NCBI RefSeq assembly: GCF_018397995.1
Contig: NZ_BBQH01000025.1
Span: 1 to 64,000 of the forward strand
Source: Rhizomonospora bruguierae
GTDB taxonomy: Bacteria > Actinomycetota > Actinomycetes > Mycobacteriales > Micromonosporaceae
Reading direction: 5' to 3'
DNA length: 64,000 nucleotides
This document shows, in pieces, positions 18,215-26,931 of this stretch. The translations under genes and the position numbers were made by a program. Position 1 is the stretch's first letter. Every line of letters begins with the position of its first letter. A model generated the notes under the pieces. That model was not told where the DNA came from. It saw only the letters and a list, made by a program, of their open reading frames with translations, and did not search any database.

Positions 18215-18282
18215 ACGCGCCCTATCGGCCGGTATCGGGCGCGGTTGAGCGCCCCGCGCCCGCGCGCCGGAGAATGTCGGTC

Positions 18283-19104
18283 ATGCCGTCCCTGACCCTG
18301 ACGACCCTCGCCGAGCGCTCCGACCTGGCCGACCGCTGGGACGACTTCCCGGGCGCCTGGCCGGAGTTCCTCTTCCACGACGCCGTCGCCGAGGCCCTCT
18401 ACGCCGGCCTGGTCGCGGCCCACCCCGACCTGTGCGTGCTCGCGCTGGAGGAGGGCGAACCGGACCGCCCGGTCGGCAAGGGCTGCGCACTGCCGTTCAC
18501 CCCGGGCGATGGCGCGCTCCCCGCCACCGGGTACGACGCGGTGCTGCTCGGTGCGGCGGCGGACCGCCTCGCCGGCCGGCGCGGTACCCGGATCTCCGCC
18601 GTGGAGATCGTGGTGCGGGCGGACCGCCGGGGCCGCGGGCTCTCCGCCGGGCTGCTGGACGCGCTGCGCCGGGTCGCCGCCCGCCGGGGGTACCGGGAAC
18701 TGCTGGCACCCGTCCGACCCACCGGCAAGCACCTGGTACCGGAGGAGCCGATGGGCACGTACGCCCACCGCACCCGGCCGGACGGGCTGCCCGCCGACCC
18801 GTGGCTGCGCACCCACGTGCGGGCCGGCGGCGTCCTGCGGGAGGTGGCGCCGTGCTCGATGACGGTGACCGGCACGCTCGCCCAGTGGCGCGCGTGGACC
18901 GGGCTGCCCTTCGACGCACCCGGGGCGGTGACGGTGCCGGGCGCGCTGGTACCCGTCCACTGCGTGCCCGATGAGGACCGCGCGGTGTACGTCGAGCCGA
19001 ATGTCTGGCTTACTCATTCAGTGCCAGGATCCAACGCCGTGGGCGGTTCGCCCGTCTTGCGGGTGAGCCGGCCGACCACATTAGGCGGGACCATCGACGA
19101 ATGA
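18283..19104 (+). CDS. GNAT family N-acetyltransferase with unusual tail
   Basis: 273 residues. The acetyl-CoA loop is seen in EIVVRADRRGRGLSAGLLDA, and the family ending YVEPNVWL is present near residue 246. ATG 18283 was preferred to 18274 because the GGAGA at 18269-18273 sits nine bases before it. After VWLTH the codons change sharply (CTT, ACT, CAT, TCA, CCA, GGA, ACA), ending with a rare TTA codon at 19081-19083. This suggests that the original stop was lost and the frame now runs into former intergenic DNA. Substrate unknown. Confidence 0.82.
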   Translation: MPSLTLTTLAERSDLADRWDDFPGAWPEFLFHDAVAEALYAGLVAAHPDLCVLALEEGEPDRPVGKGCALPFTPGDGALPATGYDAVLLGAAADRLAGRRGTRISAVEIVVRADRRGRGLSAGLLDALRRVAARRGYRELLAPVRPTGKHLVPEEPMGTYAHRTRPDGLPADPWLRTHVRAGGVLREVAPCSMTVTGTLAQWRAWTGLPFDAPGAVTVPGALVPVHCVPDEDRAVYVEPNVWLTHSVPGSNAVGGSPVLRVSRPTTLGGTIDE

Positions 19105-19147
19105 TACTCATCACCGCATTCAAGCGTCATCGCGTCCCGAAGGCGAT

Positions 19148-19177
19148 AGTCCCGCCGGCTTCAGTCCCGCCGGCTTC
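19148..19177. repeat. 15-bp tandem duplication
   Basis: AGTCCCGCCGGCTTC occurs twice in tandem (19148-19162 and 19163-19177), between the convergent GNAT and MerR genes. No function is evident. Confidence 0.7.
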
Positions 19178-19195
19178 GTCACGGCGGCGTCCCGG

Positions 19196-19849
19196 CTACG
19201 GCACCCGCGGCGCTCCGGTGTCAAGGGCGCGGGCGGAGGCGTCCTCCTGGGCCAGCCAGCGCAGCGCGGTGAACATCGTGTCCCCGAGGGTTTCGCCCAG
19301 CAGCGCGCCGTAGACCATCGCCTCGGGCGTCGCCCGGCTCCGGACCAGCCTCAGGTCGATCGCGGCGACCCGCTCGGCGAGCGCGGCGTACTCATCGATC
19401 AGGTCCGCGATATCGTCCCCGCCGACCCGGCGCAGCGCGGCGAGCGCCTCGGCGAGGGTGCGCCGGGCCGGGGCGCCGGGCGCGACCTGCCAGCCCCGCC
19501 GCTCGATCAGCGCCTCGACCTCCTTGGTACCGGCGGCGACCGCCTCGTCGGCCTCGCCGGGACTCCCGGACCGGGCGGCGGTGACCGTCCGGAGCACCTT
19601 GCCGAGCTTGTAGTGCGGGTTCATCTCGGACTGGTCGAGGAAGGCGAGCAGTTCCCGGACGGTCGCCACGGGCAGCCGACCGACCTCGATCAGCGCGCGC
19701 ACCAGCCGCAGCCGGTCGAGGTGCCGCTCATCGTAGCGGGCCTGGTTCGGGCTGGTCAGTTCGCCCGGCGGCAGCAGGCCCTCGCGCTGGTAGTACTTGA
19801 TCGTCGCCACCGGCACGGCCGACCGCCGGCTCAGTTCCGCGATGCGCAT
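19196..19849 (-). CDS. MerR-family transcriptional regulator
   Basis: 217 residues. The N-terminal winged helix-turn-helix is complete (MRIAELSRRSAVPVATIKYY, then EGLLPPGE, DERHLDRLRLVRALIEVGRL), followed by a helical ligand or dimer part without cysteines, so a metal sensor is unlikely. ATG 19849 gives the standard MerR start. It is divergent from a membrane-protein gene, and an inverted repeat between them is its probable operator, suggesting that it controls both genes. Confidence 0.93.
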   Translation of the reverse strand: MRIAELSRRSAVPVATIKYYQREGLLPPGELTSPNQARYDERHLDRLRLVRALIEVGRLPVATVRELLAFLDQSEMNPHYKLGKVLRTVTAARSGSPGEADEAVAAGTKEVEALIERRGWQVAPGAPARRTLAEALAALRRVGGDDIADLIDEYAALAERVAAIDLRLVRSRATPEAMVYGALLGETLGDTMFTALRWLAQEDASARALDTGAPRVP

Positions 19850-19901
19850 CCATCTCCCTCTCGACAAGGCCCTTGCGCGCCCCGCCCGCAACATGGATAG
19901 T

Positions 19902-19927
19902 GTAACTCTCTAATAGTGGAGAGTGAC
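19902..19927. promoter_or_regulatory. inverted repeat, probable MerR operator
   Basis: GTAACTCTC (19902-19910) and GAGAGTGAC (19919-19927) are inverted repeats with one mismatch in nine, separated by the eight bases TAATAGTG. It lies between the divergent MerR and membrane-protein starts, in a notably A/T-rich patch. Long-spaced promoters bound at such dyads are typical of MerR control; the exact minus-35 and minus-10 boxes are unclear. Confidence 0.7.
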
Positions 19928-19951
19928 GCTATCCGTTACGGAGGGACTCCC

Positions 19952-20950
19952 ATGCCCAAGTTGTTCCGAGCCCACCCCCCGCTGATCGCCTGCGCCGCGC
20001 TGATGGTGGCCCTCGCCGGCATCTGCGTCGGCGGGCTGGTCGCCGACGACCGGATGCTCGTCGGCGCCCCCATCTGGCTCAAGCCGCTCAAGTTCACGAT
20101 CTCCGTCGCCGTCTACGCCACCACCCTCACCCTGCTCATCTCACTGCTGCGCCACCGCCGGCGGCTCGGCTGGTGGCTCGGCGCGGTGGTCGCTGTGAGT
20201 ATGGCCCTGGAGATGGTCGCCATCGTCACCCAGGTGGTCCGCGGCCGGCAGAGCCACTTCAACGTGGCCACCCCGCTGGACGCCGGCCTGTTCGCCGCCA
20301 TGGGCGCCACCATCATGGTGGTCTGGCTGGCCACCGCCTGGCTCGGGATCCTGCTGCTGATCGAGCGGGTGGCCGAGCGCCCGCTCGCGGTCGCCGTCCG
20401 GCTCGGCCTGGCGGTCGCGCTCGCCGGCATGGGCGTCGGCTTCCTCATGACCGGACCCACCGCCGCTCAGGTGGACGCGATGCGCGACGCGGCGCCGACG
20501 CTCGTCGGCGCGCACAGCGTCGGCGTGCCGGACGGTGGACCCGGCCTGCCGCTGATCGGCTGGAGCACCACCGGCGGGGACCTGCGGATCGGTCACTTCG
20601 TCGGCATGCACGCCCTCCAGGCCCTGCCGCTGCTGGCGTTCGCCCTGACCGCGGCCGGCCGCCGGTACCGCCGGCTGCGCGCGGAGCGCGTGTGCACCCG
20701 GTTGATCGGTGTGGTGGCGGGCGGGTATGCCGGCGTCACCGCCCTGGTGACCTGGCAGGCCCTGCGCGGCCAGCCGCTCATCCACCCGGACGGGTTGACC
20801 CTGGCCGCCCTCGGCGGGATCGTCGCCGCGGTCGCGCTCGGGGTCGCCTGGGCCCTGGCCAGCCGCGCGGACGCCCCCGCCCCCACCGCCGGGCCCCCGA
20901 TGGTCGAGCCGATCGCCGAGCACCCCGAACGGGTAGCGGTTCCGGCCTGA
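19952..20950 (+). CDS. multi-pass membrane protein of unknown function
   Basis: 332 residues with about eight hydrophobic segments, for example LIACAALMVALAGICVGGLV and LAVAVRLGLAVALAGMGVGF. The start MPKLFRAHPPLIAC and the motif WLKPLKFTISVAVYATTL recur in an uncharacterised actinobacterial membrane family. ATG 19952 was chosen over the formal GTG at 19916 because GGAGGG lies just upstream and 19916 is inside the operator. It is probably induced through the divergent MerR regulator. No transport or enzyme motif is seen. Confidence 0.85.
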   Translation: MPKLFRAHPPLIACAALMVALAGICVGGLVADDRMLVGAPIWLKPLKFTISVAVYATTLTLLISLLRHRRRLGWWLGAVVAVSMALEMVAIVTQVVRGRQSHFNVATPLDAGLFAAMGATIMVVWLATAWLGILLLIERVAERPLAVAVRLGLAVALAGMGVGFLMTGPTAAQVDAMRDAAPTLVGAHSVGVPDGGPGLPLIGWSTTGGDLRIGHFVGMHALQALPLLAFALTAAGRRYRRLRAERVCTRLIGVVAGGYAGVTALVTWQALRGQPLIHPDGLTLAALGGIVAAVALGVAWALASRADAPAPTAGPPMVEPIAEHPERVAVPA

Positions 20951-20952
20951 CC

Positions 20953-21171
20953 GGGAGCCGGTTCGCGCTGGCCGTCCCGACGGCGGCGCCGTTCGGGGCG
21001 CCGACCCTGGTGCTGACCATCCTGCTGTCCCCGTTCGGGCTGCTGACCTACCTGGCGGTGCGGGCGTTCGCCCGGGAGCCGGCGCCCTCCGCCGGCCGCG
21101 AGCCGGTTGCCCTACCCGGCGGACCGGCCGGCGGCGGGAACGTCCGGACGGCCGGGAACGCCGGCGGATGA
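20953..21171 (+). pseudogene. possible 3' remnant of an ABA4-like membrane gene
   Basis: Straight after the previous stop, this frame encodes one good membrane helix and a basic end: TLVLTILLSPFGLLTYLAVR. That pattern matches the C-terminal helix of ABA4-like (DUF4281) proteins. There is no start and no other helix, so if real it is a leftover fragment. The opposite strand over 21112-21171 is claimed by a small gene with a good ribosome binding site, which weakens this reading. Confidence 0.3.
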
Positions 21172-21321
21172 CGCGGTGGCGGCCGGCTCACCGGCGCGCG
21201 ACGGACCGGGCTTCGCGGCGCTGCCGTTCGCCGCGAAGCCCGCCGCCGGCGCCCAGCGGTACGCGACCATCCCGAGTAGGCCCGCGCCCAGGGGCGCCGC
21301 ACCGACCGGCCGCCACCGCAT
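21112..21321 (-). CDS. small hypothetical protein
   Basis: 69 residues: a basic start (MRWRPVG), one hydrophobic stretch (APLGAGLLGMVAYRWAPAAG) and an Ala/Pro/Gly-rich tail. The main support is the ribosome binding site GGGAGGG on the minus strand about five bases before the ATG at 21321. The hydrophobic part could be a single membrane helix. No family is recognised. Confidence 0.45.
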   Translation of the reverse strand: MRWRPVGAAPLGAGLLGMVAYRWAPAAGFAANGSAAKPGPSRAGEPAATASSAGVPGRPDVPAAGRSAG

Positions 21322-21416
21322 CAGCACCCTCCCTTGCCGTTCCGCCACCTGGTACGGCCGGCGCGGGCGCACGGTTCAACCCGGTGCCGGTACGGTCGGC
21401 AGCGAGGAGGCGATCC

Positions 21417-21929
21417 GTGTCGGAGTTCACCTACCCCGAGGTCGGCGCGACCCGGGACGGCCGGCTACCGGCCGGCTACCACCACCTGCGGTACCGGCGG
21501 TACGTGGCCGACCGGGAGGCGTTCGGCGCCGCCGCCGAGGCGGTCCTGACCTGGCGGGTGCACCGCGCCGCGGGCATGCGCATGGACGCCTCCGCCGAGC
21601 GGGCTGGCCCCGGGGTGCACGTCACCACCGGCCTCGGCGTGGGCCCGCTGCGCCTGTCGGCGCCGTGCGAGGTGGTGTGGAGCGTCGATGAGCCGGACGA
21701 GGCCGGTTTCGCCTACGGAACCCTGTCCGGGCACCCCGAGCGGGGCGAGGAGTCGTTCCTGGTCACCCGGGACGGCAAGGGCCGGGTGTGGTTCACGGTC
21801 ACCTCGTTCAGCCGCGCCGACCGGTGGTTCACCCGGCTCGCCGGCCCCGGCACGGTCGCGTTCCAGCAGTTGTACGCGCGCCGCCTCGCCGCCACCCTGC
21901 GCAATCTCGCCGCCGGCCGCCCCCGCTGA
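21417..21929 (+). CDS. DUF1990-family protein
   Basis: 170 residues, the normal length for DUF1990. Typical stretches are FTYPEVGATRDGRLPAGYHH, CEVVWSVDEPDEAGFAYGTL, HPERGEESFLV and SFSRADRWFTRLAGP near the end. The biochemical role of the family is not established. GTG 21417 has GAGGAGG eight bases upstream. Soluble; stands alone on this strand. Confidence 0.9.
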   Translation: MSEFTYPEVGATRDGRLPAGYHHLRYRRYVADREAFGAAAEAVLTWRVHRAAGMRMDASAERAGPGVHVTTGLGVGPLRLSAPCEVVWSVDEPDEAGFAYGTLSGHPERGEESFLVTRDGKGRVWFTVTSFSRADRWFTRLAGPGTVAFQQLYARRLAATLRNLAAGRPR

Positions 21930-21968
21930 CGGCGCCACGCGCATCGGCGGCGCCGGGAGTGCCGACGG

Positions 21969-22286
21969 TCAGGAGGCGGAGCGCCGTGAACGCGGCGCCG
22001 GGTTCCGCGGCAACTGGCGCGGTATCGACGACCGGGGCAGCGGCCGCTTCAGGTGGTAGCGGTGGATCTCCATCGCCTCGTGCACCATCCGCTCCTCGCT
22101 GACCGACGCCAGCTCCCACCCCAGCTTCCCCACCTCGTTGAGATAGGCCAGCGCCGTCTTCACCCGGGGGTCCAGCTCGGTGATCGAACCGTCCGGGCCG
22201 TACCAGGCGTACGTGATCTCCAGGCCCCCGGTTGACGGGCGCAGCCGCCGGCGCCGGACCAGCAGGGCGTACTCCCACCGCGTCAT
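21969..22286 (-). CDS. DUF4177-like small protein
   Basis: 105 residues. The start MTRWEYALLV and the later LNEVGKLGWELASVSEER follow the pattern of DUF4177 proteins, in which a short beta sheet ends in the conserved GWELV-type motif. The middle, EITYAWYGPDGSITEL, is an insertion. The C-terminal 25 residues are basic and low complexity. ATG 22286 was chosen over the track-long frame from 22421, whose extra residues are Arg/Pro-rich. Confidence 0.75.
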   Translation of the reverse strand: MTRWEYALLVRRRRLRPSTGGLEITYAWYGPDGSITELDPRVKTALAYLNEVGKLGWELASVSEERMVHEAMEIHRYHLKRPLPRSSIPRQLPRNPAPRSRRSAS

Positions 22287-22465
22287 CGGCCACCACCCCC
22301 CGGAAAGGCCGCGCCTGTAGCGACGGATACCGGCGATTGTTCGATCGGTACCGGGGTGAGGCAAGCGCCGGGGATCGCTGCCACGCGGCGGCGCGGCGGG
22401 AACCACCCGTTCGGTGGACATCGATCAGGCGGGGGCGGTCAGGCCGGGGCGGTCAGGCGGGGCGG

Positions 22466-23014
22466 TCAGGCCCGGAAGCCGCGCAGCCAGGTCCAGACCT
22501 CCACCACCCACTGCGTCTGGCGCAGGTACGCCAGGCCGGCGCCGACCAGGAACAGCCCGGTGAGCAGGTGCGCGACCCAGGCGCTGCGCCGCCGCCGGCC
22601 CAGCGTGCGCTCCAGCACCACCCGGCCGACCAGCCGGGAGAGCACGAACACGCCGGCCGCCACCGACAGCACGAGCGCGAAGGCGATGGTCGGGACCACC
22701 AGATCGGCGCCGCGCACCGAAACCGCCCAGATGCCCCAGCAGATGAACGCCCAGAGCCCACCGGCCCACGTCCACCCGCCGCCGCGGCGCAGTTGGCGCC
22801 GGTCGAACCGGTACGGCACCGGCTCCGGCCGCGGCTCCCACCGTGCCTCGGCGGTCCGCTCGTCCACGGTCGCGTACGGCTCCGGCTGGCCGGGGCGGTT
22901 CGGGTTCACCTGGGCAACGCCCCGGGAGAACGCGGGCGAACCCGCCATGCCCGGCTTCGTCTCCACGGTCGGCTCCGACCACGGCTCCACCCACGGCGGC
23001 GTGCGGTCTGCCAT
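22466..23014 (-). CDS. three-helix membrane protein
   Basis: 182 residues. The first 75 are hydrophilic and rich in Pro and Glu (MADRTPPWVEPWSEPTVET). Three hydrophobic segments follow: WAGGLWAFICWGIWAVSV, VVPTIAFALVLSVAAGVFVL and VAHLLTGLFLVGAGLAYL. No family of known function is recognised. It may share a message with the DUF4177-like gene 179 bases downstream, but the gap argues against tight coupling. Confidence 0.8.
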   Translation of the reverse strand: MADRTPPWVEPWSEPTVETKPGMAGSPAFSRGVAQVNPNRPGQPEPYATVDERTAEARWEPRPEPVPYRFDRRQLRRGGGWTWAGGLWAFICWGIWAVSVRGADLVVPTIAFALVLSVAAGVFVLSRLVGRVVLERTLGRRRRSAWVAHLLTGLFLVGAGLAYLRQTQWVVEVWTWLRGFRA

Positions 23015-23178
23015 CGCTCCCCCTGCCGGCTTCCCCTGCGAGCGTTGCCGCGGAGTTGATCCCGCGAATGGTTCCCGGGATGCCTCTGCGTAGTTGCTCC
23101 GGGTTCGAGCCTAGCGAGGCGGAACCACCGCGCGACAAACCGTTCGCCGCTCCGCCGCGGATCCGTTACACACGACAC

Positions 23179-24450
23179 ATGACCACGGATCAGGCCACCA
23201 CCGCTCAGCTCAGCACCGACCCGGCAGCCACGGACCTTCCCCTGCGCGCGGCGACCCCCGACGACTGGCCGGGCGTGTCCCGGCTGGTGAACGCCAGCTT
23301 CCACGAGACGCCCGACGAGGAACTGGACCGGATCGAACGCCGTACCTACGAGCCGGAGCGCGCGCTGCTGGCCACGGACGGCGGCGAAGTGGTGGCGCAC
23401 GCGGCGGCGTTCACCCGGGACCTCACGGTGCCCGGGCAGGTGGTCCCCGCCGCACACGTGACCATGGTCGGGGTGGCCGCCACCCACCGCCGGCGCGGCC
23501 TGCTACGCCGGATGATGGAGCGCCAGCTCCGCGAGGTACGCGACGCCGGCCACGAGCCGATCGCGGTGCTCTGGGCCAGCGAGGGGCGCATCTACCCGCG
23601 CTTCGGCTACGACAGCGCCGCCCGGCACGTCACCTACGAGATCGACCTCCGCGAGGCGGCGATCGCGCCGGCCCCCGCCACCGGCACGCTGCGCACCGCC
23701 GAGCCCGACGCCGTCGCCGCCGAACTGGCGAAGGTGTACGAGCGGTTGCGCCCCGGCCGGGTCGGCTGGTCCAGCCGCGACGACGCCTGGTGGGCGTACA
23801 ACCTGGCGGACATCGCCGCCCGCCATCCGGGCCAGACCAAGCGCCGGGCCGTGCTGCACGAGGGCCCGGGCGGCGTGGACGGGTACGCCCTGTGGCGGGT
23901 CCAGCGGGGGTGGGACCACCTCGGCCCGTGCGCCACGGTGAAGGTCGACCTCGTCGCCGCCGCCGACCCCGGCGCATACCGGGACCTGTGGGGGTTCCTG
24001 TTCGGCATCGACCTGGCCCGCCGGGTCGACTACGCCTACGCGGCCCCCGACGAGCCGCTCCAGTACCTGGTCAACGAGCCGAACCGGCTGGGCGCCCGGC
24101 TCAACGACAGCCTCTGGATCCGGGTCGTGGACGTGCCCGCCGCGCTGGCCGCCCGCCGGTACGCCACGCCCGTGGACGTGGTACTCGACGTGGCGGACCC
24201 CCTGCTGCCCGCCAACGCCCGCCGGTGGCGGCTGTCCGCCGGGCCGGACGGCGCCGCCTGCGACCCCACCGACGCCCCCGCCGACCTGGCGCTCAGCGTC
24301 AACGACCTGGGCGCGGCGTACCTCGGCGCCACCCCGCTGGCCGGGCTGGCCGGCGCCGGCCGGGTGCGCGAACTGCGCCCCGGCGCGCTGGCCGCCGCGA
24401 CCGCCGCGTTCGGTTGGCACACCGCGCCACAGGCGGTAGAGGTGTTCTGA
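23179..24450 (+). CDS. Eis-type GNAT N-acetyltransferase
   Basis: 423 residues with the three-part layout of Eis: two GNAT-like domains and a C-terminal SCP2-like domain. The first domain shows HVTMVGVAATHRRRGLLRRM for acetyl-CoA binding, and LWASEGRIYPRFGY holds the tyrosine that acts as general acid in Eis. The chain ends in phenylalanine (AVEVF), as in Mycobacterium tuberculosis Eis, where the terminal carboxylate is the general base. Eis proteins acetylate several amines of aminoglycosides and other polyamines. Whether this one confers resistance cannot be read from sequence. ATG 23179 has no clear ribosome binding site. Confidence 0.92.
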   Translation: MTTDQATTAQLSTDPAATDLPLRAATPDDWPGVSRLVNASFHETPDEELDRIERRTYEPERALLATDGGEVVAHAAAFTRDLTVPGQVVPAAHVTMVGVAATHRRRGLLRRMMERQLREVRDAGHEPIAVLWASEGRIYPRFGYDSAARHVTYEIDLREAAIAPAPATGTLRTAEPDAVAAELAKVYERLRPGRVGWSSRDDAWWAYNLADIAARHPGQTKRRAVLHEGPGGVDGYALWRVQRGWDHLGPCATVKVDLVAAADPGAYRDLWGFLFGIDLARRVDYAYAAPDEPLQYLVNEPNRLGARLNDSLWIRVVDVPAALAARRYATPVDVVLDVADPLLPANARRWRLSAGPDGAACDPTDAPADLALSVNDLGAAYLGATPLAGLAGAGRVRELRPGALAAATAAFGWHTAPQAVEVF

Positions 24451-24471
24451 CGCTGCGGGTACGGTCGTGGC

Positions 24472-24807
24472 ATGCCTGACAGCGAGCGGCGCCGGCGGCG
24501 GCACCGGCACACCTCGGGCGCCGCTGCCGGGCCCCCGGCGCCCGGCGAGCCCGTCGCCGACACGTCCGCGGTGCTCGACCCGGAGCCGGAGTCCGGGCGG
24601 GAGCGCGGCGGCCGGGGCGACGACACCGAACGCGGGCTGCGCGGGCTCGTCGGGGCCGGCTCCTCCCAGGTGAGCGTCGGCGCCGCCCTCCGCGCCCGGG
24701 ACGCCGCCCGCCCCACCGAGGCGCACCTGGTCGACGCCGAGGCGCACCTGCACATCGTCCGCCGCGGCTGGGTGCCCCGGGAGGAGCTGCCCCGCGGCGG
24801 CCGGTGA
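24472..24807 (+). CDS. small hydrophilic hypothetical protein
   Basis: 111 residues, charged throughout: a start of Arg and His (RRRRRHRH), a Pro/Gly/Glu-rich middle, and a better ordered C-terminus, SQVSVGAALRARDAARPTEA, then DAEAHLHIVRRGWVPREELP. The codon usage is normal for a coding region. It follows the Eis-type gene after 21 bases and probably shares its message. Function unknown. Confidence 0.7.
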   Translation: MPDSERRRRRHRHTSGAAAGPPAPGEPVADTSAVLDPEPESGRERGGRGDDTERGLRGLVGAGSSQVSVGAALRARDAARPTEAHLVDAEAHLHIVRRGWVPREELPRGGR

Positions 24808-24821
24808 GCCGCCCGCTCCGG

Positions 24822-25289
24822 CTACGGCAGCGGCGGCAGCTGGCGCGCCCGCTCATAGTCGGCGACCTGCGCGATGCGCCGGCTGTGCCGCTCCGCCTGC
24901 GAGAACGACGTGGCCAGGAACGCCTCGACGATCGCGGTGGCGTCGTCCAGCGTGTGCTGGCGGGCGCCGATGCCCACCACGTTCGCGTCGTTGTGCTCCC
25001 GGCACAGCCGCGCCGTCTCCACGCTCCAGGCCAGCGCAGCCCGCACCCCGACGACCTTGTTCGCGGCGATCTGCTCGCCGTTGCCCGAGCCGCCGATCAC
25101 CACGCCCAGGCTGCCCGGGTCGGCCACCACCCGGGCACCCGTGTGCAGGCAGAACGCCGGGTAGTCGTCGTCCGGGTCGAACTGGTGCGGCCCCACGTCG
25201 ACCACCTCGTACCCCTGGTTGGACAGGTAGGTGGCCAGGTGAACCTTGAGTTCGTAGCCGGCGTGGTCGGATCCCAGGTAGACGCGCAT
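24822..25289 (-). CDS. rpiB: ribose-5-phosphate isomerase B
   Basis: 155 residues, a normal length. The fold signature MRVYLGSDHAGYELK, the active-site loop GGSGNGEQIAANK and the helix REHNDANVVGIGAR are all present. In RpiB of actinobacteria the base is a glutamate in the GSGNGE loop, which is seen here. The enzyme interconverts ribose 5-phosphate and ribulose 5-phosphate in the pentose phosphate pathway. ATG 25289 starts at the conserved MRVYLG. It follows the DUF1015 gene after 20 bases. Confidence 0.96.
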   Translation of the reverse strand: MRVYLGSDHAGYELKVHLATYLSNQGYEVVDVGPHQFDPDDDYPAFCLHTGARVVADPGSLGVVIGGSGNGEQIAANKVVGVRAALAWSVETARLCREHNDANVVGIGARQHTLDDATAIVEAFLATSFSQAERHSRRIAQVADYERARQLPPLP

Positions 25290-25309
25290 GGAGGCAGTCT
25301 GGCAGCCGA

Positions 25310-26512
25310 TCACAACTGGGCGAGCACCAGGCCAGCCCGCGCCTTCGGCGTGAACCAGGTGCTCTTGCGCGGCATCTTCCGGCGGGCCAGGTTCACCGCC
25401 ACGAACTCGTCCACGGTCACCGGCGCGATCAGCACCGCCAGTTCCGCCCGGCCCGCGTCCACCTCCGCGGCCAGCCACGTCGCCGGGTAGTCCCCGCCGA
25501 CGTAGGTGATCCGCTTGTCGCCCGGGTCCAGCCCCAGCGCGTCCCGCAGCACCACCCGCTCCACCAGCGCGTGGTCCAGGTTCTCCACCACGTCGCCGCC
25601 GGGGTCCCCCGGCAGCCGCACGTCGTACAGCCGTCCGCCCCCCGCGTACAGGCGGATCATGCCGCCCCCGCCGGGCACCCTGGGCACCTCCTCGACCGCG
25701 CCAACGGCCGCGCCGGCCGCCCGCAGCCGGTCCAGCAACTCGTCGACGGTCGTCGGCAACTCGCTCACCAGCCGGTTGTACGGCTGGATCGCCACCGACG
25801 CGGGCGTCGTCACCACCGCGAGGAAGCGCGGCAGGCCGCCGGTCTGCGCCGCGAGGCTGCGGTGGTTCCCGTCCGCCACCACCAGCTCGCCGCCGCCGGC
25901 CAGCGCCAGCAACTTCGCCTGCAGCGACCCCGGCGGCACCGGCCAGATCGCGTGGGTGCGCCCGGCACCGTCGACGTCCGTCGCCGCGGGCGCCCCCGCC
26001 GCCTCGGTCGCCGCCGCCAGCGCCGCGTGCAGTTCCTCGCCCCGCCCGGTCTGCAGCAGCAGCACCGGCGAGAGCAGGTGCCCCGTCGCCTCGGCCAGCG
26101 CCACCCGCTCCCGCACCTTGGCGATGAACACGTCCTCGTTGCGGATCACCAGCCCCGGCTCGTCCGCGCTGGTGGAGATCTGGTCCGTGTCCACCGTGCA
26201 CCACAGCCCGTACGCGGCCGCCTCGCTGGCCGGCTCGGTGATCCGGTACAGCACCGCCACGCCCTGCGCCGGCGTGTAGCTGCCGTCCGCCTTGGCCTCG
26301 CCCAGCCGCCGCACGGCCGCGGGCAGCGCGTCCAGGAACGACTCGCCCAGGCTCTCCGGGGCCCGGTGCGGCATCTCGATGCCGAGCGCGCTGCGCGGGT
26401 TGTCGGCGATGATCGCGGTAATCTCCGCGTCGTCGGCGAACTCGTCGTAGTTCTGCGCGCCGGTCCCGCCCGTCGTGATCCAGGCCCGGTCGATCGGATG
26501 CACCACCGTCAT
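25310..26512 (-). CDS. DUF1015-family protein
   Basis: 400 residues matching the DUF1015 family: NYDEFADDAEITAIIADNPR near the N-terminus, VADGNHRSLAA in the middle (the strongest family motif), and KRITYVGG later. Homologues are often annotated as serine-kinase-like or of unknown function; no secure reaction can be given. ATG 26512 gives MTVVHPIDRAW. It probably forms an operon with rpiB. Confidence 0.85.
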   Translation of the reverse strand: MTVVHPIDRAWITTGGTGAQNYDEFADDAEITAIIADNPRSALGIEMPHRAPESLGESFLDALPAAVRRLGEAKADGSYTPAQGVAVLYRITEPASEAAAYGLWCTVDTDQISTSADEPGLVIRNEDVFIAKVRERVALAEATGHLLSPVLLLQTGRGEELHAALAAATEAAGAPAATDVDGAGRTHAIWPVPPGSLQAKLLALAGGGELVVADGNHRSLAAQTGGLPRFLAVVTTPASVAIQPYNRLVSELPTTVDELLDRLRAAGAAVGAVEEVPRVPGGGGMIRLYAGGGRLYDVRLPGDPGGDVVENLDHALVERVVLRDALGLDPGDKRITYVGGDYPATWLAAEVDAGRAELAVLIAPVTVDEFVAVNLARRKMPRKSTWFTPKARAGLVLAQL

Positions 26513-26634
26513 ACCTCGGACGCTACCGGCGTCGCCGGCGCCGCCCGGCCTCCCCCCACCGCCCGTTCCACCCAGTGGTTCTGCCTTCCGATCCCTGCTC
26601 TGCGCCGGGCCCGGCACCCGCCCCGCAGGACGTG

Positions 26635-26826
26635 TTACGGGACCAGGGCGGGCTCGGGGCGGACCGGGAACGCGCCGACCAGGATCGGCGGCGCGACCAG
26701 GTCGGCGGGCGGGCCGGAGGCGGCCGGGGGTGGCGGGTCGACGGTCCAGTAGCTGGTGCCGGTGCTGGCCTCGACCTCGGACCGGGCGGCGCGGCGCCGC
26801 CAGGGGGTCGGGTTGTTCTCGGCCAC
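26635..26826 (-). CDS. small proline-rich hypothetical protein
   Basis: 63 residues: MAENNPTPWRRRAARSEVEA, then TGTSYWTVDPPPPA and a Pro/Ala-rich end. It fills most of a 420-base gap. GTG 26826 has GGAGG nine bases upstream on the minus strand, which is the main reason for the call. It has no recognised family. Confidence 0.5.
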   Translation of the reverse strand: MAENNPTPWRRRAARSEVEASTGTSYWTVDPPPPAASGPPADLVAPPILVGAFPVRPEPALVP

Positions 26827-26931
26827 CGAAAGTCGCCTCCGTCAGAAGGGTGCCGTGTCACTGTGGGCAACGACCAGCGTCGCGCCCGGGTCACGCCGGC
26901 GGCACCCCTCTGGCGGGTGGCGGACAGCGGT

